Below, in pieces: positions 28,228-35,948 of a stretch of 64,000 bases of DNA (within the stretch, counting starts at the first letter, position 1; each line of letters opens with the position of its first letter). A program made the translations under genes and the position numbers. The notes below the pieces were generated by a model. It was not told the origin of the DNA, searched no databases, and saw nothing but the letters and a program-made list of their open reading frames with translations. The DNA is from Nitrospira sp. (GTDB lineage Bacteria > Nitrospirota > Nitrospiria > Nitrospirales > Nitrospiraceae): the NCBI GenBank assembly GCA_037045225.1, contig JBAOHZ010000009.1, forward strand, positions 2,480,001 to 2,544,000. The letters run 5' to 3'.

Positions 28228-28845
28228 TTAATGATGATGGGCGCCGACAGCCTTGGAGGCAGCGGCATCGTCTCCGCCCAGGAACTGGTCGATCAGGGCC
28301 TCTTCCTGGAGTTCTTTCCTGGTTTTTGGATTCAAGCCGGCCATTTCCTGCAATTCTTCTTCGGTCACGCTGGGGAGGTGGCGGATGAAGTGCACGAGTT
28401 GCCAGCTACCGCTGTCTTTCGCCGGATCACCGCTTCCCCAGCCGGGCATCGCGGTGAAGCGAATCCCGTTCTGGATGATGAAGAACAATTCTCCGTCGGA
28501 CATAGTCTGAGTGTCTCGCAGGCGCAGGTCGGGCGCTTTGGGGTACACATTTTTGCCGATGACGGTGTCTCCACTACCATTGTTGGCATGGCATGAGGCG
28601 CAATGATCGGCGAAGTGGGCGAGAGCGTCCTTCATCAGTTCCTGCGTGATGGGTAGGGGATTGCGGAGCTGTCGATTCTCGAAGGGAATGGCCAGGTGCC
28701 GGAGTTGTCTGGCGATCAGCACTTCCAGCTCGTTCGGTTCGGCCTTGGCGCTAAACCCGGTGCTATAGGACTGATATCCGAACCACCCGAGGATTCCCAA
28801 GGTGGCCAGGAAGCCGATCATCAGCAGTCCGCAAAGTTTCTTCAT
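28228..28845 (-). CDS. Membrane-anchored c-type cytochrome
   Basis: A protein of 205 residues with an N-terminal anchor or signal helix (about 4-24) and one class I cytochrome c domain: C-A-S-C-H at about residue 80, with a Met ligand candidate in T-A-M-P-G-W. The C-terminal tail is helical and ends in H-H-H, which might bind metal. Such single-haem cytochromes pass electrons between periplasmic complexes. ATG 28845 starts the membrane helix; the frame is open to 28887. Confidence 0.88.
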   Translation of the reverse strand: MKKLCGLLMIGFLATLGILGWFGYQSYSTGFSAKAEPNELEVLIARQLRHLAIPFENRQLRNPLPITQELMKDALAHFADHCASCHANNGSGDTVIGKNVYPKAPDLRLRDTQTMSDGELFFIIQNGIRFTAMPGWGSGDPAKDSGSWQLVHFIRHLPSVTEEELQEMAGLNPKTRKELQEEALIDQFLGGDDAAASKAVGAHHH

Positions 28846-29031
28846 GAGAGACAAACCTTCCAGTCTAGGCACAACGCCCTTTACCACTATACCGTCTCGA
28901 TCGAATGAATGCCAATCACACCAGACTCGAGAGGATGTGTGTCGACTGTGCTCAGAAGGTTGCGAAAAAACTCTGTTCGGCCCTGGTGGTCGTCATGGGC
29001 AGCGAAGTGTCCGATGCCCAGGAACATCCCG

Positions 29032-29844
29032 CTAGGTAGATTGGGTCGCAGGCGTGAACAGGCGTAGCAGCAAGATGGCCGTCAGCGGCACATACATCAG
29101 CAGGCCGGTGGTGCCTTGAAGCGTTTCGCCGATCCAGAACGTCATCGCCAGATTAAAGGCCAGCACTCCGTAATAGAGTCCGCCACCGATCAGCAGGCGA
29201 TGGGTGGTAGACGGACGGTGTGCCGGCAAGGGCTGGTGCAAGCGCCGGTCCAGCGGGAAGTAGATCAACAGGGAGATCGCGCCGACGACCGCCCAGCCGA
29301 GATAGTTCGCCATCGGGACGCCGAAATGCACGCCAGGGTCGGGATAATAGTAAATCTTTCCCAGAAACCAGCGGTCGCCTCGCAGCGCCACCGGATCGAT
29401 CACCATATCGATGAAGGCGAAGAGCAGCACCGTCAGGGTGAATACCGGCCAACTTGTCCGGAGCGGCAGAGTGAACGTCAGATCGGGAAGTCGCGGTATA
29501 GTGCCGGCGCGCGAACTCGATTGGACCGGCAGCAGCAACAAGAGCGCCAGGCAATAACTGGCGAACAGTAGGAACGAGAACGAAATCGAGTCCATGAAGG
29601 GGATATTGGAGAAGTAGAGCTCCTGCCCGACCGTAGAGCCGTTGTAAAAGTACCAGCCGAAGGGGATGCCGTTACGGGTGGAGGAATATTCGCAGACGAA
29701 GGCGGTGATCCAGCTGACGAGCCAGAAGCGCCAGGTCCGCGGCCAGCCGATCAACGCAACGGCTGAAACCAGAAAGGCAGCGAGGAAGGCAAAGACGTAG
29801 GGGCGGAGCAGGATAGTGTTAAAGAAAAGGAGAGGGATTTCCAT
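29032..29844 (-). CDS. cruF: Carotenoid biosynthesis membrane protein, CruF-like
   Basis: An integral membrane protein of 270 residues with about seven helices. It matches the carotenoid 1,2-hydratase (CruF) family: E-Y-S-S-T-R-N-G-I-P-F-G-W-Y, D-S-I-S-F-S-F-L, D-M-V-I-D-P-V-A-L-R-G-D-R-W and Y-Y-Y-P-D-P-G-V-H-F-G-V-P-M-A-N-Y-L-G-W. CruF adds water to lycopene-type end groups. No phytoene synthase or desaturase is in the window. It shares the strand with hpnA and a prenyl synthase, so terpenoid genes are grouped here. Confidence 0.87.
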   Translation of the reverse strand: MEIPLLFFNTILLRPYVFAFLAAFLVSAVALIGWPRTWRFWLVSWITAFVCEYSSTRNGIPFGWYFYNGSTVGQELYFSNIPFMDSISFSFLLFASYCLALLLLLPVQSSSRAGTIPRLPDLTFTLPLRTSWPVFTLTVLLFAFIDMVIDPVALRGDRWFLGKIYYYPDPGVHFGVPMANYLGWAVVGAISLLIYFPLDRRLHQPLPAHRPSTTHRLLIGGGLYYGVLAFNLAMTFWIGETLQGTTGLLMYVPLTAILLLRLFTPATQST

Positions 29845-29855
29845 CGGAGGATCAA

Positions 29856-29947
29856 CGGATGCTCAAAAAAGTCACGCTCTTTCGCCGTGGGTCTGTGGAG
29901 GATCTTGTCGAGCCGGGAACGTCGATGGAGGCCTGTTTCAGCATCGG
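29856..29947. repeat. Imperfect palindrome, family copy F
   Basis: A 92-bp element with arms CGGATGCTCAAAAAAGTC and, at the other end, the near complement of it (GCCTGTTTCAGCATCGG). It fills almost the whole gap between the cruF-like gene and hpnA. The core differs from copies A and B. Confidence 0.65.
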
Positions 29948-29948
29948 A

Positions 29949-30932
29949 TTACACATAGCCATGTGATCGGAACCACTGCACGGCTTTCTCCAAGGCAGTC
30001 TCGACCGGTGTTTGGGGCAGGCCGAGTTCCCGGATCGCTTTGCCGCAGTCGTAATGCATCTTGTATTTGGCCATCTTCACGCCTTCGAGCGGAATGCGCG
30101 GGGGCACACCCGTGAGGTTCGAGATCCATTGATTTGCATACGCCAGCGGCAGAATGGCAAGGCGCGGCAACTTGATGGTGGGGGCCTTCACCCCGGTGAT
30201 GCGGCTCAGAATCTGGAACACTTCGTTGAGGAGCAGATTCTTGTTACCGAGAATGTAGCGTTCGCCTTGCCGGCCTTTCTGCATGGCGAGCAGGTGGCCT
30301 TGGGCCACGTCGTCCACGTCGATCAGGTTCATGCCGGTTTCGATGTAGGCGGGCATGCGGCCTTTCATGAAGTCCACGATGATCTGGCCGGTGGGGGTGG
30401 GCTTCACATCGGCTTCGCCGACCGGCGCGCTGGGGTTCACGATGACGACCGGCAGGCCTTCGCGCGCGAGTGTCAGCACTTCCTGCTCGGCCAAATATTT
30501 TGACCGTTTGTAATGGCCGGCCATCTGCGCCAGCGATACCGGCGTCTCTTCGGTTCCTAATCCGCCGCCCGGCGGCAGGCCGATCGCGCCGATGGTGCTG
30601 CAATAGACGGTCCGTTCGATGCCGACCTCGCGAGCCGCTTCCAGCAGGCTTCGCGTGCCGGTGACGTTGATGTCGTAGAAGATCGAAGGGTCTTTCGCCC
30701 ACAGGGCATAATGGGCCGCGACATGGTAGAGCTGCCGGCAACCGGCTAAGGCTTGTCGGAGGGACTCGATGTTGCGCAAGTCTCCATCAACCTGCTCGAC
30801 CGGTAGTCCGGCGAGGTTCTGAAGATCTGCGCCCTTCCGGGAGAGCACGCGAACCTCGACACCGGTCTTGACCAGGGCCCGCGCCACGGCTCCGCCGACA
30901 AAACCCGTTGCGCCGGTCACGAGTACTTTCAT
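29949..30932 (-). CDS. hpnA: Hopanoid-associated sugar epimerase HpnA
   Basis: An NAD(P)-dependent extended short-chain dehydrogenase of 327 residues. N-terminal Rossmann motif G-A-T-G-F-V-G (7-13), Ser/Tyr/Lys active site (S-T-I-G at about 112, Y-K-R-S-K at about 143), and the HpnA pattern Y-H-V-A-A-H-Y-A-L-W and N-P-S-A-P-V-G-E-A-D-V-K-P-T-P-T-G. HpnA is found in hopanoid gene sets and is thought to act on sugar nucleotides for hopanoid side chains. Squalene-hopene cyclase is not in the window. Confidence 0.9.
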   Translation of the reverse strand: MKVLVTGATGFVGGAVARALVKTGVEVRVLSRKGADLQNLAGLPVEQVDGDLRNIESLRQALAGCRQLYHVAAHYALWAKDPSIFYDINVTGTRSLLEAAREVGIERTVYCSTIGAIGLPPGGGLGTEETPVSLAQMAGHYKRSKYLAEQEVLTLAREGLPVVIVNPSAPVGEADVKPTPTGQIIVDFMKGRMPAYIETGMNLIDVDDVAQGHLLAMQKGRQGERYILGNKNLLLNEVFQILSRITGVKAPTIKLPRLAILPLAYANQWISNLTGVPPRIPLEGVKMAKYKMHYDCGKAIRELGLPQTPVETALEKAVQWFRSHGYV

Positions 30933-30937
30933 GATGG

Positions 30938-31023
30938 GGAGCTGATGGCCAATGGCCGATGGCGTATGGCAGGAAGAGGAGCTGTCAGACTATCAGCCAT
31001 AAGCTATCAGCTATAGGCTCTTC
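30938..31023. repeat. Interspersed AT-richer repeat, copy 2
   Basis: Begins GAGCTGATGGCCAATGG, ends ATCAGCTATAGGCTCTTC. It resembles the element at 10883-10982 in its end modules (AGCTGATGGC at one end, partly inverted CTATCAGCC at the other). It lies between hpnA and the prenyl synthase gene and overlaps the latter's stop by a base or two. Confidence 0.45.
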
Positions 31024-31945
31024 AATTTTTCCGCGAGGTGATGTACCGGGCCAACTCGCGGAGTGGATCGGCTTTCGTGCCGAAGGAGGCGAGCCGGTCG
31101 TTGGCACTGGTGACGCAATCTTCCGCCAGTTGCCTGGCTCCTTCGACGCCGTAAAACGTCGGGTAGGTTTTTTTGCCGCGTTGGGCGTCGGTGTTGGGAT
31201 TCTTGCCGAGCTCCTCGCGCGTGCCGGTGACGTTCAACACATCGTCGGCGATTTGGAAGGCCAGGCCGATCTGTTCAGCGTAAAAGGTCAAGTCGTCGAG
31301 TTGCGTAGGTGTCGCCCCGGCGGTGATGGCACCCATCCGTACAGCGGCTCGAATGAGCATGCCGGTCTTATGTTTGTGGATGGACTGCAACGTAGCGAGG
31401 TCGATGTCCTTGTTTTCGGCCTGAATGTCGAGGACCTGCCCACCCACCATGCCGAGGTTACCGGACCCGACGGCTAGTTCCCGGATCAATTGGACCTGTT
31501 GCGCGGCATCGAGATGGTGCTCGGTATTCGCTCGGACGCAGAGTTCAAACGCCATGGTCAACAGCGCATCGCCGGCCAGGATGGCCATCGCTTCGCCGTA
31601 GACCTTGTGGTTCGTCGGTTTCCCGCGGCGGAAATCGTCATTGTCCATCGCCGGGAGATCATCGTGAATGAGGGAATAGGTATGGATCAGTTCCAATGAG
31701 GATGCGACAGGCAAAACGGCCTTCCCTGCATTGCCGACTGCTTCGGCTGCGGCGATGGCGAGAATAGGCCGGACCCGCTTCCCGCCCGCGAACAGGCTAT
31801 AGCGCATGCTTTCGTGCAGGGTCGTGGGCATGGTCTCGGCACTCGGGATGACCGATTGCAGATACTGGTCCACTTCCTCGCGTTTCCGTTCGAGGTACCG
31901 GCGGATGTCCAGACCGGTCGGGGTAAGTTGGCCTGCGGGGCTCAT
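31022..31945 (-). CDS. ispA: Short-chain polyprenyl diphosphate synthase
   Basis: A farnesyl/geranyl diphosphate synthase-type enzyme of 307 residues that makes precursors for hopanoids and carotenoids. It has G-G-K-R-V-R-P, the first Asp-rich motif D-D-L-P-A-M-D-N-D, the K-T-G-M-L region and the second Asp-rich motif, here A-D-D-V-L-N-V instead of D-D-I-L-D. Loss of the last Asp is seen in some relatives and need not stop activity. ATG 31945 gives the normal N-terminus; upstream codons to 32068 do not resemble the family. Product chain length cannot be certain. Confidence 0.88.
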   Translation of the reverse strand: MSPAGQLTPTGLDIRRYLERKREEVDQYLQSVIPSAETMPTTLHESMRYSLFAGGKRVRPILAIAAAEAVGNAGKAVLPVASSLELIHTYSLIHDDLPAMDNDDFRRGKPTNHKVYGEAMAILAGDALLTMAFELCVRANTEHHLDAAQQVQLIRELAVGSGNLGMVGGQVLDIQAENKDIDLATLQSIHKHKTGMLIRAAVRMGAITAGATPTQLDDLTFYAEQIGLAFQIADDVLNVTGTREELGKNPNTDAQRGKKTYPTFYGVEGARQLAEDCVTSANDRLASFGTKADPLRELARYITSRKN

Positions 31946-32058
31946 GTCCGAGTGCTCAAGGGGCTGTGCGTTTTCATGTGCGCGAGAGAGTAACAAAGGG
32001 GTTCGCGGAGTGTCAAACGGGGGGAGAAGAGAGGGCCAGCGTGCGAGCGAGCATGGTG

Positions 32059-32083
32059 AGCTGATCACAATATGTGATCAGCT
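32059..32083. promoter_or_regulatory. 25-bp perfect palindrome
   Basis: A perfect inverted repeat: each arm is AGCTGATCACAA or its complement around one central base at 32071, with TGATCACA half-sites. It lies 113 bases upstream of the prenyl synthase start. Its perfect symmetry and AT-rich centre suggest an operator for a dimeric regulator. No regulator gene lies next to it. Confidence 0.5.
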
Positions 32084-32360
32084 ACTTGTGTTGACATCGA
32101 ACGGAACCGGCCTGTCGAGGCCGTGTGGGCTTCCCGGAGCGGTGGTCGCTGCCTCTTCGTGATGCCGACGGATGGCGATTTTTCAAGAGTCATGAGCGTT
32201 CTCGAGCGAGGATGAGTCATAACTCGCCTGACGTAGTTGCTGCTGAACCTTATCGCATAGATGAGGCTGGCACCGTAGATCATTATTTCAACCGCGAGTA
32301 CTCTGTAGGGTAGGGTCCTAGGCGCCGTCCTCAGGAGGTCGGCAAGTCTGTTACCTTGGA
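32084..32360. other. Intergenic region without gene
   Basis: This stretch between the palindrome and the toxin-antitoxin promoter carries no convincing open frame. Together with the sequence from 31946 it presumably holds the promoter of the prenyl synthase gene, which I cannot pinpoint. Confidence 0.4.
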
Positions 32361-32389
32361 TTGACGCGAGTCAGCAAGAGGCATAGAGT
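32361..32389 (+). promoter_or_regulatory. Sigma-70 promoter of toxin-antitoxin pair
   Basis: TTGACG (32361-32366), a 17-base spacer and TAGAGT (32384-32389), about 20 bases before the antitoxin start. Confidence 0.55.
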
Positions 32390-32415
32390 AAGCCTCACAC
32401 TGAGGCGTGCGGACC

Positions 32416-32598
32416 GTGGGTACTCAGACTGCCAAACAAAAGATCCTTGAGGCTGTTGAGCGGTTGCCAGACAATGCGACGCTCGAAGATGCCATTGAAC
32501 GGCTCTGCTTTCTCTCAAAGGTAGAGGAAGGGCTCCGTCAATCTCATGCCGGCGAGATGATCCCCCACCAGGATGCCGTTCGCCAACTGCTCGGATGA
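32416..32598 (+). CDS. Antitoxin of RelE/ParE-type pair
   Basis: A protein of 60 residues from GTG 32416 (GTG 32407 is also possible; it is too close to the GAGG at 32402 to be well placed). It is helical: A-K-Q-K-I-L-E-A-V-E-R-L-P-D-N-A-T-L-E-D-A then I-E-R-L, a common N-terminus of small antitoxins whose partner is a RelE-like toxin, ending in a toxin-binding tail. The toxin start overlaps its stop by 4 bases (ATGA), typical for such pairs. Confidence 0.78.
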   Translation: MGTQTAKQKILEAVERLPDNATLEDAIERLCFLSKVEEGLRQSHAGEMIPHQDAVRQLLG

Positions 32599-32882
32599 CC
32601 CTCCTTTGGACACGTCGGGCCATCGCTGACGTTCAGGCCATCAAACAATTCATTGCCAAAGATTCTCCGCATGCCGCTCAATTGGTGACGCAACGACTCG
32701 TGGCTGCAGTGGACCGCTTGATCTTATTTCCTCAGTCGGGGAGGATTATGCCTGAACTTGCCGATCCACAGATCCGTGAAGTTGTTCAAGGCTCGTATCG
32801 CATTGTCTATCGTTTGATCGAGAAGCAAGTACATGTTTTGACTGTGCACCATGCGGCTCGCCTGTTTCCTCTTGGGCAATAG
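32595..32882 (+). CDS. RelE/ParE-family toxin
   Basis: A toxin of 95 residues with the family pattern: W-T-x-R-A-I-A-D-V-Q-A-I, F-I-A-K-D-S-P-H-A-A, F-P-Q-S-G-R-I-M-P-E, R-E-V-V-Q-G-S-Y-R-I-V-Y-R and V-L-T-V-H-H-A-A-R. It would act on mRNA at the ribosome (RelE) or on gyrase (ParE); the R-E-V-V-x-x-x-Y-R-I-V-Y form is frequent in ParE. It appears intact, in contrast to the pair at 40 kb. Confidence 0.88.
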   Translation: MTLLWTRRAIADVQAIKQFIAKDSPHAAQLVTQRLVAAVDRLILFPQSGRIMPELADPQIREVVQGSYRIVYRLIEKQVHVLTVHHAARLFPLGQ

Positions 32883-33064
32883 GCCGCATTCACCATAATC
32901 TACCACCTGATCCGACCGGTTTCTTGGTCTCTTCCCAAGGAAGTCGCCTGGCGTTCTTCTCGTCCTTTTTTCCCTCGGGAGGGTGGCTTGGGGGGACCAC
33001 CAGGCCACCCTCCCTCCTCTCCCTCCTTGTTTTTTCTTGGACCCCTTCGCTATACTTCCGCGTT

Positions 33065-33355
33065 ATGAGTATTCGCAAAGCAGCTGGCGAGTGGGAGCCC
33101 ATGTTGCTGGGGATCGAACCCCGCAACTGCAAAGTCTGCCAGCAGGGCCTCTATCGCGATAAGACGATGTTACGCGGGGGATGGTCGCGCTGCGCGGTAT
33201 GTGATGAGTTTGTGCACTATAGTTGCCTGGCTAGTGGGCGGATCAGCTTCCTGAAGCAGCGTCCGCGCATTTGCAAAACCTGCCGGACTGCCGAGGAGCA
33301 GGCGAAGCAAGTTGCTCCGTCGCCCTCCAGCCAACCCGCGCCAGTCGGGTCATGA
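33065..33355 (+). CDS. Small Cys-rich zinc-ribbon-like protein
   Basis: A protein of 96 residues with four Cys pairs or singles (C-K-V-C, C-A-V-C, H-Y-S-C and C-K-T-C), an arrangement that suggests one or two structural zinc sites. I recognise no named family. A TATACT box at 33051 with TTGTTT 18 bases upstream gives a plausible promoter with a very short leader before ATG 33065. It overlaps the next gene by 4 bases. Confidence 0.7.
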   Translation: MSIRKAAGEWEPMLLGIEPRNCKVCQQGLYRDKTMLRGGWSRCAVCDEFVHYSCLASGRISFLKQRPRICKTCRTAEEQAKQVAPSPSSQPAPVGS

Positions 33356-33687
33356 CCCTCTTACTCGATCCGCAGGAACGATCCACCAGACCGGTTTGGC
33401 ACGTCTACTTTTCCCACACCCTTCGCTACGTGCTTGCGCCGCTCCTGTTTGTCACCAGCGGGTTCTTCACAGCCAATTTCATCGTGAGCGGGCACTACAC
33501 CTGGCCTCGCACGAGCCGGGTCTTTGTGCTGACCCTTACGCTGCTGATTCTCGCCTACGAGTTCATTTACAAAGACCACACGGTTCGATCGACCACGCCG
33601 GATCGAGCCTTCAACGCCGTGCTGTATTCCTGTATGATTCCCTACGCCCTTGGGGTGCTTCTGATGCTGGGGTTGGCGAAACTGTGA
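33352..33687 (+). CDS. Small membrane protein, unknown function
   Basis: A protein of 111 residues with three membrane helices (about 27-47, 58-75, 88-108). No family recognised. Its start overlaps the preceding gene's stop (ATGA), so the two are translated together. Charged residues near helix 2 (Y-E-F-I-Y-K-D-H) face the cytoplasm or periplasm. Confidence 0.68.
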   Translation: MTLLLDPQERSTRPVWHVYFSHTLRYVLAPLLFVTSGFFTANFIVSGHYTWPRTSRVFVLTLTLLILAYEFIYKDHTVRSTTPDRAFNAVLYSCMIPYALGVLLMLGLAKL

Positions 33688-33688
33688 C

Positions 33689-33855
33689 AGGATGTTGAAA
33701 AAGAGCGCCGGCTTTTCGCGCAACCGCCGTGAAGCGTGAAACGTATCTTGCTGGAAGTAGTGCGTCCGTCTGACGGCCGATAGCTGAAGCACCTACGCCT
33801 GCGCTCGATTGCTTGTTTTACGCTATTCGCTCTTTGGGTCATTCCATAGGTGGTT
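33689..33855. repeat. Partial palindrome arm and repeat debris, copy E
   Basis: Starts AGGATGTTGAAAAAGAGCGCCGG, close to the left arm of the palindrome family, then loses similarity. It also holds GTGAAGCGTGAAACGT, which appears in inverted form near 47504. No gene seen. Confidence 0.4.
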
Positions 33856-34230
33856 ATGGGACAGCGATTTCAAAGCGGTGCCTTTGTGCAACAGTGTTTC
33901 GCTGTTCATCCCTTGTGCCTGTCGTTGAAGCGGCTCGACGAGCAGGGGCGACTCATTATCGCCTGCACCTCTTGCCGTATGATGCATCAGATGGTGTCGG
34001 ACCAAGTGGTGGCGCGGGTGGCGGCGGTGCCGGTTGATGGGGACCTGTCAGGTGCGAAGGGGCTCCCGACGGCAAAAGAACTATTAGCCGCCTGTCTTGA
34101 GGCGCACCCCGTCTCGGTTACGATTCGCGAACTGGATGTCATCCGCGACAGCGTGGGCCTTCGCTGTGCCGAATGTCGCCGGATCTTCGATTTGCAGGTG
34201 TCGGTGTTCGAATCCCACCAGAAGTCCTAG
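33856..34230 (+). CDS. Protein with internally duplicated CxxC module
   Basis: A soluble protein of 124 residues, unknown. It is made of two copies of one module: A-F-V-Q-Q-C-F-A-V-H-P then L-x-x-L-D and I-A-C-T-S-C-R (about 10-45), and E-L-L-A-A-C-L-E-A-H-P then I-R-E-L-D and L-R-C-A-E-C-R (about 76-113). Each contains H-P and C-x-x-C-R, so a zinc site per module, or one shared site, is likely. ATG 33856 used; ATG 33850 adds two residues. Confidence 0.68.
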   Translation: MGQRFQSGAFVQQCFAVHPLCLSLKRLDEQGRLIIACTSCRMMHQMVSDQVVARVAAVPVDGDLSGAKGLPTAKELLAACLEAHPVSVTIRELDVIRDSVGLRCAECRRIFDLQVSVFESHQKS

Positions 34231-34231
34231 C

Positions 34232-34353
34232 CGGATGCTGAAAAAGTCCGCCAGCAGCGTTCTCACTTCGTTCGGACCCTCAACGTACCCCGAGGGTACG
34301 CCTGCGGGTCCTCACTCGTTGCGGCCTTGCTGGACAGCCTTTTTGAGCATCCG
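34232..34353. repeat. Long imperfect palindrome, family copy B
   Basis: 122-bp inverted repeat with arms CGGATGCTGAAAAAG and GCCTTTTTGAGCATCCG, and a core GTACCCCGAGGGTAC (34285-34299) identical to that of copy A. It begins 2 bases after the stop of the CxxC-module gene. Confidence 0.82.
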
Positions 34354-34440
34354 ACGAAAGGTGGGGACTACGCCGCCACACGCCTGGGCATTCAGAGGGC
34401 GCACCCGTCAATATTGTGTTTCTGTGAGCTATTAGCCTAC

Positions 34441-35070
34441 ATGGCTTCTTCGTCACAGGATTCCTCGCTGGCCCCTGCCGAGATCACGCTGGTCGCGGAT
34501 GGGGAGCTGTTTCGCGCTAAGGAACGAATCATCCTCAAGGTCCGTGATCTGCTCAGCGAGCTTCAGCTCGGGTTGCAGGAAGACCTGGGCCGGACCGCAC
34601 TGTTGGTGCCGCCCGGGTTTGACCCATCGAAAGCGCAGTTTGTGAAGGGCGAACGGCTTGAAGCGTGCCCCTACCAATATCTGGATTATCCCAAACATTT
34701 CCTCGGAGACGACAAGTTCACCTTTCGCTCGCTCTGCTGGTGGGGCCACCACTTGGCTTTTGCCATGATCGTGGACGGCGGCCAGGTTAAACAGTGCAAG
34801 AAAAACTTCTTCGATCGCTTCCATCAGCTGGCCGGTCAGGGGCTGGAACTGTCTCTCGCTCCCACGTTCTGGGAATGGAAGCGGGGAGAAGGCTACACGC
34901 TGCCGATTACCCACGACCGCAAGGCTCAATTGGCGGCTGTTTTGTCGGGCCGGGCCTGGTTCAAGATCGCCCGCTTTGTGCCGCTGGATTCTCCGGCCAT
35001 GCGTGAGGGGCGTCTGCCGGAGGTAGGGCGTGAGACTTTCCGGAGCCTGCTGCCGTTACTGACCCCTTGA
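34441..35070 (+). CDS. Hypothetical protein, 209 residues
   Basis: A cytoplasmic protein of 209 residues with no signal or membrane helix. Residues 60-130 contain W-W-G-H-H and C-K-K-N-F-F-D-R-F, and the C-terminal third R-A-W-F-K-I-A-R-F-V-P-L. No family recognised. The frame is open from within the palindrome (34327), but ATG 34441 removes repeat-derived codons. It stands alone; regulation not visible. Confidence 0.65.
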   Translation: MASSSQDSSLAPAEITLVADGELFRAKERIILKVRDLLSELQLGLQEDLGRTALLVPPGFDPSKAQFVKGERLEACPYQYLDYPKHFLGDDKFTFRSLCWWGHHLAFAMIVDGGQVKQCKKNFFDRFHQLAGQGLELSLAPTFWEWKRGEGYTLPITHDRKAQLAAVLSGRAWFKIARFVPLDSPAMREGRLPEVGRETFRSLLPLLTP

Positions 35071-35252
35071 TCAATCCATTGGGGTTCGTCTCCTTCCGGT
35101 AGCCCTCTTTTTTGCCGGCGACACCAGCTATTAGCCATCAGCGACAGGCGTTACTTCCAGGTCTCCTTCCCGTTTGTCATCCGGCTGCGAGTTGGGTAGA
35201 CTGTGCCCGTCTTTGAGAAACGTTACTTACTGATACTGACAGGGAGGCAAGT

Positions 35253-35903
35253 GTGATTGCACAGGGATGTCGCATGGTAGGTCAGTGTTGTGTCGCAGTG
35301 GGTCTGGCTGTGCTGTTGGGTTGTGCCGGGGCTGGAGAAATGGTCCCGCTGAATCTTCAGTCGCAACAGCCGTTCGTGCCGAGCAGTCAGACTGAGCCGT
35401 TGAAGATCGTGATCGAACCGTTTGAAGACTTGCGAACCGACCGGGCGAAAATCGGTCAGCGCACCCATCTGGGCGGTGGGATCACGAATTTCAATGTCAA
35501 CGGAGGCGCGCCTGGAGTGACGATTGCCGAGGCGCTGGCGGAAACGCTGCGCCAACGGGGATGGAACCGGCACGGGTGGGATGCGCGAGTCGTGCAGGCG
35601 GGTGTTGAGGTATCAGGGGCGGATATCGTGATCCGCGGGGAGATTCGTGAGTTCGCCACGACCGCGAAAAGCCGGGTCTTTAATACGAAGCTGACCGGTC
35701 AGAATCGCCTGGTCATCAAGGCCAAGAACCTCGCGGACGACAGCACCACCGTGCGGAACATTCAGGGGGAACAGACCAAGCTGGTGTTCTGGTTCACCAG
35801 CGAAGATGTCGAGACTCTCATGTCCGGCCTGCTGCAGGATGGGATCGAACGGTTTATCGCCGATACAAAAATCGAGGGCCGTGGGTTGAAGTCCGCCAAG
35901 TGA
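35253..35903 (+). CDS. YajG-like outer membrane lipoprotein
   Basis: A lipoprotein of 216 residues. The lipobox is L-L-G-C24. The mature domain starts with Gln-rich linker and then L-K-I-V-I-E-P-F-E-D-L-R, and later V-S-G-A-D-I-V-I-R-G-E-I-R-E-F, the pattern of YajG-like or related lipoproteins with an alpha/beta fold. GTG 35253 has an AGGGAGG site; ATG 35274 would leave too short a signal. The next gene begins 45 bases downstream. Confidence 0.72.
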   Translation: MIAQGCRMVGQCCVAVGLAVLLGCAGAGEMVPLNLQSQQPFVPSSQTEPLKIVIEPFEDLRTDRAKIGQRTHLGGGITNFNVNGGAPGVTIAEALAETLRQRGWNRHGWDARVVQAGVEVSGADIVIRGEIREFATTAKSRVFNTKLTGQNRLVIKAKNLADDSTTVRNIQGEQTKLVFWFTSEDVETLMSGLLQDGIERFIADTKIEGRGLKSAK

Positions 35904-35948
35904 TGCCGTCTGGGTTCGACCGTCGTGCGGGGAGTGCGGAGGGGTGTC

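Noticed and set aside
31022..31945. Missing Asp in the second Asp-rich motif of the prenyl synthase (D-D-V-L-N)
   Set aside because: This variant occurs in working relatives and the remaining motifs are complete, so I do not treat it as a defect.
34205..34225. GTTCGAATCCCACC, like the T-arm of a tRNA
   Set aside because: No matching acceptor stem, anticodon arm or CCA end; the bases are codons of the CxxC-module protein.
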